The notes below the pieces were generated by a model. The model made no database searches, was not told where the DNA came from, and was given only the letters and a program-made list of their open reading frames with translations. From positions 1 through 32,546 of IMG/VR virus record IMGVR_UViG_3300047560_000290: 32,546 bases of DNA. One strand, 5' to 3'. This document shows, in pieces, positions 21,862 to 29,664 of the stretch. Position numbers and translations under genes: made by a program. Position 1 is the stretch's first letter. Each line of letters begins with the position of its first letter. The DNA comes from a virus.

Positions 21862-24825
21862 TTAGTGAGCAGATGATACTGCACTTTCCTCAGTTTGCAC
21901 AAGCGATACTGGACCACTGGTGTTTTCCACAGTACCTTCCATGGCTGCAAAGTCAAAAGCATAGCAAGTACAGCTACCAGTTGAATGGGCTGTTCCCCTA
22001 CCAATATTGAACTTTTCCTGCCAAGGAATAATCCATCCGTGCTTGACGGCACACTTAACAAGTTCCTTTGGCTCCATCCGGTTCTTGGCACACCATTCAC
22101 CAAATTCCTTCTTAGCAAGGAATAGCTTTCCGATGTACTTATCTTTACCCTTGGTCGTCTGATTGCCAATAATACGTCGTCCGGCAGGTGCGCCAACGAT
22201 TCTTGAGATTGAATCTTCAGGACCACGGGCATCTGTACGGATATCACGGTACTCGGCTGTCACTATGATGCGGTTGGATAAGTCGCGAATCATGCGGTTC
22301 AGAGCGTCCTCAGGTGTAGTCATGTTGCCAGTAGTAACTGCCAGACTCATATCGACCATCAGTCGCTTAGTAAAAGTAACAAGCTGGTCATAATCGAATC
22401 CAACAATTCCTAAGTCAATCAGAATACGCGCTGCTGCCAGTGTTGCAGTGGCATGGCTACGCCAAAACCTATATTCACTTTGTGGCAACGCAACTGACAT
22501 TTCGGTCTCGATCTTAGACCACAGCTTGGCTATTTCGTCTTGATGCGTGACCACGTATTTGAGGAACACATCACCGGCATTGCCCCAGTTATCGCGCATC
22601 TTATCGACAGCCGCAGATACTTCCACAGCTTTCTCGAATACAGGTACGCCATAAGTCTCAAAGTTAATGCCGATCATCCGCACACCCTCTGCTTGGGTAT
22701 TTGCATTATGTGCGGCTAACTTAGAGTGCAAGTCTTCGTTGGCAGTAATACCTACTACGGACTTCCATGTATGCCTTTCGGCTACACTGACCTTGCCGCC
22801 CGAAGATGTAAGACGCACACGATCTGCACCTTGAGAGACGGTATACGCCATGCTACTGACTTCAGCCGCGTCCAAGTCGGTCAGCTCATCTAACACGATT
22901 GGTATATTCTTGTGGGTACCGATAGTATTCCACCGAGCCTTCTGTGTTGAGCCATCCTTACCGCCAACGATTAGTTGGTTGGCATCAGCAAAGCCGTACA
23001 GCGCAGCCCGCCATACTGTTGTCTTACCCTTACCTGAGTGGCCTGAGTTAACAGCAACCAGTACACCGTTGTAGCTGTCTTCGCCAAATGGTGTCAGGAT
23101 AGAACCGTACACATTACAAAATACATACTGTGCGGCTTCACTGCTTTCACGGTTGTAGATAAAGTTGACAGCTTTAGTATATTCATCAAGCGTTCCACGG
23201 GGCGCAGGATACACAGTCTTATAGGCAGAAGCACCGCCACCCACGTACACATGACGAACTGAACCATCGGAATGATACAGTCGGTCACCTAATAGAAACC
23301 CTGACATGTTGTCTCGCCAACCAAATGAAGTCAGCGTATCAACTTCCCTCTGCTCAGTCATGAGCTTGGTAATAGAATCACGAATGTATGCAGTCAGGTG
23401 CATAGTTGCGTCCTTATTATTAGATGGCATTAGTTCATATCTAGACATGGCTTTGAGCAAATCGGCTGACGAAGCAATAGCCATAGTATCAACCTCAAAC
23501 TCTCTAATTCGCTTGTCCGGCAAGTGCATCCGAATGGTGAACGCATACGCTCCATCAGCCTTCTTGATACGCTGAATAGGATAGAACAGTTGATAACAGA
23601 ATGTAAAAGGTTGGTTGACCCCATCCTTGTCCTTGATGAAACGAATCATCCGGTTGTTCTGAAACTCATAGCTCTCCGGCAAAGGGGGCACAACAGTCTC
23701 GACAACCACTTCATCGTCTACGACCTCAACGATCCTTTCTTCGGGCTCAGGGATAACCCTACCCAATACCATTGGTGTGTTGATCTTTCCTTTGTGAGGG
23801 CAACCTACGCAACCTGCGGGGTTATCTGCTTCAAATCTGTCGCAAGTGGTAGAGGCAGCGTTCCATGTTTCATATCTTGTGGATACATCCACATTGGAAT
23901 GTTTGTCAGAGCGGTTCTCACTCCACTCATGAGCAAGGTCAATACCTTCAACACAGTGCTTGATAAGACCAACAACGTTGAACCATGTTTGGTAATTCAC
24001 ATCACCCTTGGTATCCCGCATGACTTTTACCTGTTGGCAGTGGTCAGCAATCAATCGAGCGGATGTTTCGTACTGTGGTCCATCGTATGGCGTAATCAAG
24101 TCATCATTTAAACCAGGCGCTGTTGTGTATTTTGGTACGTGAGCTTGAAGCGCTGCGACGGCGCGTGAGACTGCGGCTGCAAAATCTTGTGGTTCGACAA
24201 ACGTGGGTACGTTCTTAACCTTGACTTCACGGACTTCACGTCCGGCTTTACGATTATGTGTACCTGCGGGTCGCAGGATAGAAGACAAGTCAGCAGTGCG
24301 GGTTGGGTCAACCAGCAGTCCAGCGGCATTAAGCGCGGCTTTAAATTCATTGGCGATGGTACGCCAACTGTTAGGGCCAATAGCCTTGGTCAAAGGCCAG
24401 TAGCAATGTAGTCCACCGCCTGAGTCAACAAGCATGGGTTTAGCGAATTGGTAAGTCTGACAAAATCCAAGGATGGCTTTGGCTGCTTCTGTTTTATTCA
24501 GATAGCCCTTGCCCTCTTCGGCTTTGTCCTCACCGCAGTCGATATCAATCCAAAAGGATTTGGCTTTATGCCAGTTCTGTGAACCTCGGTATTTGGTTTT
24601 GGTTTCACCATTTACCTCGGCCTCGTAGCTTGGTGCCTTATAGGAACAGCAAGCATGGTAGACAATCAGGTTGCTTTGTGCATCATAAGATTCGATGGCT
24701 TGTGCCATGAGTTCTAAAGACTCATAGGCTTTGTGTGCAATACCATCGCGTCCAACACGTCCCAACCCTACGAACTTAAACCCCTCCTCAGGAAGGATTG
24801 TTTGCAGGAATTCGAGCGTGTTCAT
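21862..24825 (-). CDS. Primase-helicase (AEP primase plus P-loop helicase), 987 aa
   Basis: The N-terminal archaeo-eukaryotic-type primase has FWIDIDCGED (catalytic D94, D96), DSGGGLHCYWPL (H140), and the LRPAGTHNRK element at 184-193. A Cys-rich zinc element follows around residue 345 (TTCDRF...GCVGCPHKGKI). The C-terminal half is a P-loop ATPase with Walker A NSGHSGKGKTT (about 590-600) and Walker B IPIVLDEL, resembling DUF927/superfamily 3-like phage helicases. It should unwind the fork and make primers. It is last in the leftward operon, 3 nt after a small gene and just before the strong terminator. A single protein replaces separate primase and replicative helicase. Confidence 0.88.
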   Translation of the reverse strand: MNTLEFLQTILPEEGFKFVGLGRVGRDGIAHKAYESLELMAQAIESYDAQSNLIVYHACCSYKAPSYEAEVNGETKTKYRGSQNWHKAKSFWIDIDCGEDKAEEGKGYLNKTEAAKAILGFCQTYQFAKPMLVDSGGGLHCYWPLTKAIGPNSWRTIANEFKAALNAAGLLVDPTRTADLSSILRPAGTHNRKAGREVREVKVKNVPTFVEPQDFAAAVSRAVAALQAHVPKYTTAPGLNDDLITPYDGPQYETSARLIADHCQQVKVMRDTKGDVNYQTWFNVVGLIKHCVEGIDLAHEWSENRSDKHSNVDVSTRYETWNAASTTCDRFEADNPAGCVGCPHKGKINTPMVLGRVIPEPEERIVEVVDDEVVVETVVPPLPESYEFQNNRMIRFIKDKDGVNQPFTFCYQLFYPIQRIKKADGAYAFTIRMHLPDKRIREFEVDTMAIASSADLLKAMSRYELMPSNNKDATMHLTAYIRDSITKLMTEQREVDTLTSFGWRDNMSGFLLGDRLYHSDGSVRHVYVGGGASAYKTVYPAPRGTLDEYTKAVNFIYNRESSEAAQYVFCNVYGSILTPFGEDSYNGVLVAVNSGHSGKGKTTVWRAALYGFADANQLIVGGKDGSTQKARWNTIGTHKNIPIVLDELTDLDAAEVSSMAYTVSQGADRVRLTSSGGKVSVAERHTWKSVVGITANEDLHSKLAAHNANTQAEGVRMIGINFETYGVPVFEKAVEVSAAVDKMRDNWGNAGDVFLKYVVTHQDEIAKLWSKIETEMSVALPQSEYRFWRSHATATLAAARILIDLGIVGFDYDQLVTFTKRLMVDMSLAVTTGNMTTPEDALNRMIRDLSNRIIVTAEYRDIRTDARGPEDSISRIVGAPAGRRIIGNQTTKGKDKYIGKLFLAKKEFGEWCAKNRMEPKELVKCAVKHGWIIPWQEKFNIGRGTAHSTGSCTCYAFDFAAMEGTVENTSGPVSLVQTEESAVSSAH

Positions 24826-24828
24826 GGA

Positions 24829-25080
24829 TTACACCCCTGTGATGATTCGCTTGTCTTGTGCTTCAGCACCAACCTTAATGGTTTTCCCTATGTGGGCAAC
24901 AGCCACATTTAAAAGCTCACCGGCTTGAATAGAAGTCTCAGCGGACTCGACAATGACGCGTCCAATAAGTTCTGCAAGTCCCAAGATAACTTCACCATGA
25001 TTGAATCCTTTGTCGTTCAAGGCAGCGTTGGCCTCTAATACGACACCGACAACTTTGCGCTGATCTATTTGATATGACAT
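24829..25080 (-). CDS. Hypothetical helical protein, 83 aa
   Basis: Helical, amphipathic, no signal peptide. It contains RKVVGVVLEANAALNDKG, then HGEVILGLAELIGRVIVES and a regular Ala-rich helix to the end. The stop is 3 nt before the primase-helicase start. Position between the SSB-like gene and the primase suggests a replication accessory role, but no family is recognised. Confidence 0.6.
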   Translation of the reverse strand: MSYQIDQRKVVGVVLEANAALNDKGFNHGEVILGLAELIGRVIVESAETSIQAGELLNVAVAHIGKTIKVGAEAQDKRIITGV

Positions 25081-25134
25081 ATGTATTCCAGTAACAAGAA
25101 GGTGGGGGTACTAACTGCTCTCTCGCTAGCTTTC

Positions 25135-25157
25135 GGAAAAACTTTGCACAGTTTTCC
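25135..25157. other. Imperfect hairpin in the 87-nt gap after the SSB-like gene
   Basis: GGAAAAACT (25135-25143) pairs with AGTTTTCC (25150-25157) around a TTGCAC loop, with one bulged A. On the minus strand it lies right after the SSB-like stop, but no T-run follows. It may be an attenuator, a processing site or an mRNA-stabilising structure. No other element is seen between 25081 and 25167. Confidence 0.35.
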
Positions 25158-25167
25158 CCCCGATAAA

Positions 25168-26049
25168 TTAGTCGTCGAAGTTCAGGTCATCTAAATTCAA
25201 ATCGACTTCAGGCTCAGTCACCACGACCTTTGGCTCAGGCTTGGGTTCTGCTTTGGGCTTGGGTTTGGCTTCAGCTTTTGGCTTCTCAACCACAGGGGCA
25301 GGCTTGTCCAATGCGGCAACAGTCTCATCAACTGCTACGACACCAGTGCCTAAGATAGACGCAACTACCTCAGTTTCCACAACTGACTTGACCTCATTGT
25401 AGGCGGCTTCAGGCAAATAACCCATAGCCTTGAATGTCAATTTAGGTGTGGCGGCTTCGGCTTCAAATGCAATCTTAGTAACCACTTGAGAGTAGTGCAA
25501 GTTGCGCTTTGCCAATGCTGCGGCATACTCACTCAACGCCTTGATAGAGGCAGGAGGAACACGCAACAGGTATGGGTCGTTGATTAACCCAGCGGCTGCG
25601 ATAGCCAAGCGCTTAGAGTCTTGGCAAGCCTTGCCCTTACCACCATTGTCACCGATCTTGCTACCCCACTGATTGTGTGGGCAAGTAGAACACTGCTTGG
25701 ACTGAGGGTTCTTGGAGTTGTCTTCAGGTTTAACGCCTTCATTGCTGTAGCAGTCAGGCTTCTGATCGTCACTACCTTCTTGATAGCCCTTGGCGTAGTA
25801 CACCTTAGACACACCTTTGTTGCCTTTGAGCAACACCACCTCGATAGCCGTTGCAGGACTGTCAGGGTCTTTAGGGTTCATCATGGTCGTGCGCTCACCG
25901 CCACGAACAATCGCAAAGATTTTGCCCTTGATGGACACTACGGGAAAACCCGTAGATACGGTTGATATCAAATCACCGTTCAAGTTCTCCACGTTTTGGT
26001 TCTTTAAATAAGCAGGCAGGTTGCCATCGAATGGAATGATTTCGCTCAT
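25168..26049 (-). CDS. Putative single-stranded DNA-binding protein with zinc site, 293 aa
   Basis: The N-terminal 200 residues are strand-rich with four cysteines (C100, C120, C123, C142) around STCPHNQWGS, a plausible zinc site as in T4 gp32. A Lys/Pro/Ala/Glu-rich flexible linker (about 252-280) follows, and the last residues are very acidic (NLDDLNFDD). An acidic C-terminal tail after a flexible linker is the hallmark of SSB proteins that recruit replication partners. It lies among polymerase, primase-helicase and nuclease genes, where an SSB is expected and otherwise missing. The start has GGAG about 8 nt upstream. An OB fold is inferred, not shown. Confidence 0.6.
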   Translation of the reverse strand: MSEIIPFDGNLPAYLKNQNVENLNGDLISTVSTGFPVVSIKGKIFAIVRGGERTTMMNPKDPDSPATAIEVVLLKGNKGVSKVYYAKGYQEGSDDQKPDCYSNEGVKPEDNSKNPQSKQCSTCPHNQWGSKIGDNGGKGKACQDSKRLAIAAAGLINDPYLLRVPPASIKALSEYAAALAKRNLHYSQVVTKIAFEAEAATPKLTFKAMGYLPEAAYNEVKSVVETEVVASILGTGVVAVDETVAALDKPAPVVEKPKAEAKPKPKAEPKPEPKVVVTEPEVDLNLDDLNFDD

Positions 26050-26069
26050 GTGTTTACTCCGGTTAAAAA

Positions 26070-26450
26070 TTATGATCTACGAATGTTGACTGTCTTCTCA
26101 ACACGCCAGTCAATACCTGGGGGTAGGACTTCGTGTTCGTCTTTATATTGCTCAACAGCGGCTTGCGCACACCGTTTTTGCAACATGTGCCATGCGTCAT
26201 TCTCTTTACAGAATGTGATGAACGCATCGGGGTCTGCAATGGATGCAGTAGTCTTTGTGGATGTATAGGCAGTGCCGAATTCAGTGCGAACAGAATCCAT
26301 GCCCGTGGTCTCAAATGTCTTGAGCAGGGCGGCTTCAATCTTGTCCAGTACCTCATCGACCTTGGCTATCTTGCCATCGTACTCAGCTTTGATCTGAGCC
26401 TTCTTGTCGCGTACTTCTACGTATTTTGCTACTAGTTCTGATATTTTCAT
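26070..26450 (-). CDS. Conserved coiled-coil phage protein, 126 aa
   Basis: Residues 1-48 form an antiparallel-looking charged coiled coil (KISELVAKYVEVRDKKAQ, then KVDEVLDKIEAALLKTF). A C-terminal domain of about 75 residues follows, with TEFGTAYTSTKTTASIAD, DAFITFCKENDAW, and ending LPPGIDWRVEKTVNIRRS. I have seen this pattern in replication modules of other phages without an assigned role. The coiled coil plus small domain recalls Gam-type host-nuclease inhibitors, an idea that is untested. AGGA is about 6 nt before the ATG. Confidence 0.65.
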   Translation of the reverse strand: MKISELVAKYVEVRDKKAQIKAEYDGKIAKVDEVLDKIEAALLKTFETTGMDSVRTEFGTAYTSTKTTASIADPDAFITFCKENDAWHMLQKRCAQAAVEQYKDEHEVLPPGIDWRVEKTVNIRRS

Positions 26451-26507
26451 GTTTGTCCTAAGGGGCTATTAGCTTACTCTTATTTCGTGTGTCTGTGTTA
26501 AGTGTTT

Positions 26508-28073
26508 TCACTCATCTGATTCAATTCCTTTCATGATTTCAAGTAGTGCACCTTGCAGTTTCTGCTTGGTGCGTAGGCGGGTGTAAATGCGTCTTTCAAT
26601 ATCTGAACAAGCAATGTGAGCAATCACTGTCGTTCTAGTCTGCCCAGGTCTTCGCACTCGTGCGCAAGCCTGTTCATAGATATCGTTGCTGTGGATAGGA
26701 GCAAACCAAATGATGTTGGTTGCCGCTGTTAATGTCAGGCCGTGCGACATGGTTGCAGGGTTTGCCACCAGTATCCTAAGGTCTGTGCCGTTTTGGAATT
26801 CACCAAATATTTGATCGCGTTCAGCTTTGCTTGTGCCACCATGGACTGCCGCTACTGTCCAGTCAGTTGACAACTCACGCACTAGATGTTCTAGCACTCC
26901 AGTCAGCGGGACGAACACAATGACTTTGCCTTCTGAACTCTCGACTAACTCCTTGAGTACGTCAATGCGTGGCTTGTTAGGAATGTAGATGTGCTCGCCG
27001 TCTTTGCCATAGGCTACTCCGCAAGCAATCTGTACAAGCTTGTTGGCTTTAACTGCTTCGTTGACAGCGAGGACCTCGCCACCTTCGTATTCAGTTATCA
27101 GCTTCTCAAGCATACCCTTGTAGGCCACCTTCTGTTCATCCGTCATCTCCGCATCTCGGTTGATGAACGTCTGCTCGGGCAAGTCAATACAGTCATCGAG
27201 GGCAAACCGAACTGCAGGTTGCATGATCTTCTTAACTGTCTCGACTGCATCTACCCTTGGTATCCACTTGAACTGTGTAATCTGTTTCATGACTGAGTCG
27301 CGGAACTGACCAAAGTACTTGGGTACGTCAGGGTTGGTTGGACATACGATTCGGCATTGAGCCCATGCGTCTGTAGGTTCGTGTGGTGTGGGTGCACCAG
27401 TCAAAGCCCATATACGTCTGTGCGACTGCTTATTACATATGCTGTTCAGGATTTTCCAACGCTCTGTACTGGCATTTCGGAACATCGCAATCTCGTCAAC
27501 AATAATTAAATTGATGTCGGGTCTATTGGCTAACTCTTCTTGAATCGTTTTAATACCATCGGTATTGATAATGTAGATATCAGAGGGTTGGGCTAACAGT
27601 TTCTTGCGACGCTCTCGTGAGCCGTACACAACAGTGGTATCCAAATGGGGAAAGGTTCGGAATATTTCATCCGCCCAAGTACGCTCCATCGTGGACAGTG
27701 GACAGATAACTAATGCTTTGTTGACTAACTTAGAGTCACGCATGTAGTCGTATGCCCATAGCGATGTAACTGTCTTACCCAAGCCCATGCTGTTCAAACA
27801 GAACGCACGTTCATTCATAGATAAGAAGTTAGCAGTCTCGATCTGTGCAGCAAAAGGTTTGAAACGACCAGGCCACTTATAGTAATAAGTCATCGGGTCA
27901 GGCGGGTTAAAGCCTAAGTTTCGCAGTACCTTAACTTCATCAGGTCTGTGTGGGACAGCCACTAATGTCTGCCCTTTGTGCGTTACCAACTTTGCGGTTG
28001 GTATCGGTGTTGTTACTCTCGTTGGATGTTTTAATTTGAGGATTAGTGCCCTCTTATCTTGTCTGACTAGCAT
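26508..28073 (-). CDS. SNF2/DEAD-like helicase, 521 aa
   Basis: Superfamily 2 ATPase with both RecA-like lobes: Walker A LNSMGLGKT (93-101), motif Ia LVICPLSTMERTW, DExx box IIVDEIAMF (D193, E194), and motif III ALTGAPTPHEPTD. The second lobe has VIFVPLTGVLEHLV, ANPATMSHGLTLTAA and the SNF2-type motif VI ACARVRRPGQTR. The 521-residue length is compact, as in phage SNF2-type helicases found with VRR-NUC and PolA genes. It likely acts in recombination, replication restart or fork remodelling. The start follows the HNH gene stop directly (TAAATG). Confidence 0.92.
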   Translation of the reverse strand: MLVRQDKRALILKLKHPTRVTTPIPTAKLVTHKGQTLVAVPHRPDEVKVLRNLGFNPPDPMTYYYKWPGRFKPFAAQIETANFLSMNERAFCLNSMGLGKTVTSLWAYDYMRDSKLVNKALVICPLSTMERTWADEIFRTFPHLDTTVVYGSRERRKKLLAQPSDIYIINTDGIKTIQEELANRPDINLIIVDEIAMFRNASTERWKILNSICNKQSHRRIWALTGAPTPHEPTDAWAQCRIVCPTNPDVPKYFGQFRDSVMKQITQFKWIPRVDAVETVKKIMQPAVRFALDDCIDLPEQTFINRDAEMTDEQKVAYKGMLEKLITEYEGGEVLAVNEAVKANKLVQIACGVAYGKDGEHIYIPNKPRIDVLKELVESSEGKVIVFVPLTGVLEHLVRELSTDWTVAAVHGGTSKAERDQIFGEFQNGTDLRILVANPATMSHGLTLTAATNIIWFAPIHSNDIYEQACARVRRPGQTRTTVIAHIACSDIERRIYTRLRTKQKLQGALLEIMKGIESDE

Positions 28074-28337
28074 TTATTTTCCATACGCACCTATTTGGCG
28101 TTTCCTCCAGCCTCGGTTAGTTTCTTTATCCACCACACGCAAGTTTGATTTGCTGTTAGTGCCGCCACCGTCAAGCATTTTCTTGTGGTCAACATCTTTG
28201 CCATCACCCTTGTGTACTTTGCCATCACGCATCATCTCGGCACGTGCTTGGTTACGCATCTCGCGTTTCTTAACTTGGTCAGGGCGTGCGTTGTACGCCT
28301 TGTCGTAAGCCGCTTTAGTTGGTCCGCCTTTGTTCAT
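28074..28337 (-). CDS. HNH-type nuclease-like small protein, 87 aa
   Basis: After a basic helical N-terminus the C-terminal half reads DVDHKKMLDGGGTNSKSNLR, then VVDKETNRGWRKR. The D50-H51 pair, Gly-rich turn, N65-L-R and N74-R75 match the HNH beta-beta-alpha metal fold of minimal phage HNH proteins. No zinc-binding cysteines are present. GGAG lies 7 nt before the ATG, inside the end of the VRR-NUC gene, so the two are coupled. It could be a DNA nickase in replication or packaging. Homing activity is less likely because it sits in frame with the operon and not as an intruder. Confidence 0.75.
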   Translation of the reverse strand: MNKGGPTKAAYDKAYNARPDQVKKREMRNQARAEMMRDGKVHKGDGKDVDHKKMLDGGGTNSKSNLRVVDKETNRGWRKRQIGAYGK

Positions 28338-28620
28338 CTTTCATCTCCAAGAAATCAATAAGTTGTTGAACATCATCCACCACGATAGACCATCCACCAT
28401 GGGTAAAGATAGCTTCTAATGTACGTTCCTGATTTGCAGTTGTACACCCCCGTTTTCCCGGGGCCTTGGTCTCTACACCAATAAACTGACCACGATCGCA
28501 ACAGATAAAGTCAGGTATGCCGACTACACCCATGCCGTTTTGCATGGGCATAAAGAACCAAATGTTGCGCTTCTTCAGTTCTTTCTTTACGGCTTCTTTA
28601 ACTTTGCCTTCAGGAGTCAT
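28315..28620 (-). CDS. VRR-NUC domain nuclease, 101 aa
   Basis: The start at 28620 gives an ATGA overlap with the zinc-ribbon gene. An upstream in-frame ATG at 28692 would overlap that gene by 76 nt and adds an unlikely N-terminus. The protein is one VRR-NUC (PD-(D/E)XK) domain: GIPDF (P36, D37), IGVETKAPG (E50, K52), Q64 in TANQERTL, and a C-terminal VDDVQQLIDFL helix. Single-domain phage VRR-NUC proteins cleave branched DNA such as Holliday junctions as dimers. It overlaps the HNH gene by 23 nt. Confidence 0.88.
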   Translation of the reverse strand: MTPEGKVKEAVKKELKKRNIWFFMPMQNGMGVVGIPDFICCDRGQFIGVETKAPGKRGCTTANQERTLEAIFTHGGWSIVVDDVQQLIDFLEMKDEQRRTN

Positions 28621-28937
28621 CGTCCACCCTCGCCCCATTCCATATAAGTACTGCCCTTGTGTTGGTACACAGCCAAGCTGGGTACTTCGCAATTGCTTTC
28701 ACACCAAAACGTAATTAGCAATCCATGTCTACGTCGGCTAGGGTTGAGGCTTTCTGCCGAGTCTTCAGTTCGTACAGTAACTTCCCCGCTCTCAGCAACG
28801 GTTGTTACTGTGGTTTTTACTTCATCTTCAACGCGGTCAAAGACAGATACGTTTGCATGATGCAAATTGTTTCCACCACATACTGGGCATTCAATTGCAT
28901 TGTCTACTGCTGAGTCACTAAAATCTGGTAATTTCAT
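28617..28937 (-). CDS. Zinc-ribbon protein, 106 aa
   Basis: Two Cys pairs frame the protein: ECPVCGGNNLHH near the N-terminus and FWCESNC near residue 80, giving a four-Cys zinc ribbon with a long strand-rich insert (VSVFDRVEDEVKTTVTT). It ends AVYQHKGSTYMEW. This type of small protein is common in phage replication operons but has no known function. It likely binds nucleic acid or a partner protein. The start overlaps the Cas4-like stop and the stop overlaps the VRR-NUC start, both as ATGA. Confidence 0.7.
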   Translation of the reverse strand: MKLPDFSDSAVDNAIECPVCGGNNLHHANVSVFDRVEDEVKTTVTTVAESGEVTVRTEDSAESLNPSRRRHGLLITFWCESNCEVPSLAVYQHKGSTYMEWGEGGR

Positions 28938-29587
28938 CGTTTATCCTTGTAGAACTCACACGTTTTAACTGGACACCATCCCTTACATAACCCCGATGGT
29001 CGTGCAGGCCAAGCGTCACGCTCGTAAGCCGATTCCAACTTACGCACCTTCGGAATGAATGTCTGCCAAATCATCGGTACTTGGTCACGCGTAAACGTTT
29101 CCTTGTCGATCTTCTTGTCACGCATCCACACGAATCCGGTCACCACTGTATTAACCTGTGGGTATATGGCAAACGTATACCCCGCGTACAGCATCAGTTG
29201 ATGGGTCAGCTTGCGCTTGCCCGTCTTGTAATCAAGATTGACAGCCTTGTCACCGTTAACGATGAGTAGGTCAGCTATACCTCGAGTCCAAGCATTACCC
29301 CATGGTGCAGGTTGAAAGTTCTCATCCAACGCCATTTCAACTTCACAAAACTTCTGACCCGCCATGTTGGATATCTTGGTAGCCAAGCCTTCCCACTGCG
29401 TCATGCCCTCTGGTAAAGCCGTACCATCTTTGATACGATATTCCATAGCTTCATGCACACGACCGCCCCATAGCGTTGCTTCCGTGGGAGGCTCTACTAT
29501 GTCTCGTTTGACACGCACATGGTAAAACTGCCTAGGGCATGTTTCGAACTTCTCAAGCTGACTGTATGTCCAAGCAGGTATTGTCAT
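28934..29587 (-). CDS. Cas4/RecB-like PD-(D/E)XK exonuclease with candidate Fe-S cysteines, 217 aa
   Basis: All RecB-family nuclease motifs are in order: YSQLEKFETCPRQFY, GGRVHEAM (H45), CEVEMAL (E82/E84), RGIADLLIV (D106), LDYKTGK (D119, K121) and HQLMLYA (Q130). One N-terminal cysteine (C17) and three near the C-terminus (C201, C205, C210) form the arrangement that holds a 4Fe-4S cluster in Cas4, AddB and Dna2. It probably processes DNA ends in recombination with the SNF2 and VRR-NUC proteins. There is no cas1 or CRISPR array nearby, so this is a replication nuclease and not adaptation machinery. A promoter candidate lies upstream. Confidence 0.87.
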   Translation of the reverse strand: MTIPAWTYSQLEKFETCPRQFYHVRVKRDIVEPPTEATLWGGRVHEAMEYRIKDGTALPEGMTQWEGLATKISNMAGQKFCEVEMALDENFQPAPWGNAWTRGIADLLIVNGDKAVNLDYKTGKRKLTHQLMLYAGYTFAIYPQVNTVVTGFVWMRDKKIDKETFTRDQVPMIWQTFIPKVRKLESAYERDAWPARPSGLCKGWCPVKTCEFYKDKR

Positions 29588-29630
29588 AGGAGTTGCGCCC
29601 GAGGGGTAAAAACCTCAGGTGATGGTGTGT

Positions 29631-29658
29631 ATGTTAGGGCATCCATAGCGTATGTCAA
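29631..29658 (-). promoter_or_regulatory. Sigma-70-like promoter candidate, leftward
   Basis: A perfect -35 TTGACA (29658-29653) is 16 nt from TAACAT (29636-29631; four of six matches to TATAAT), in the 77-nt gap between the polymerase stop and the Cas4-like start. It would drive the lower replication operon independently. A 7-bp hairpin (CCTGAGG with CCTCGGG) lies in the would-be leader. Confidence 0.5.
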
Positions 29659-29664
29659 GTGCTT

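Noticed and set aside
23524-24111. 195-codon plus-strand ORF antisense to the primase-helicase
   Set aside because: Lies over conserved primase and zinc-element codons, has no SD, and its composition is that of an antisense shadow.
28621-28692. Longer N-terminus for the VRR-NUC protein (start at 28692)
   Set aside because: It would overlap the zinc-ribbon gene by 76 nt, while the ATG at 28620 gives a clean ATGA overlap and begins exactly at the domain.
28934-29587. CRISPR adaptation role for the Cas4-like gene
   Set aside because: No repeat-spacer array, cas1 or cas2 in the window. The gene is embedded in and coupled to a replication operon.
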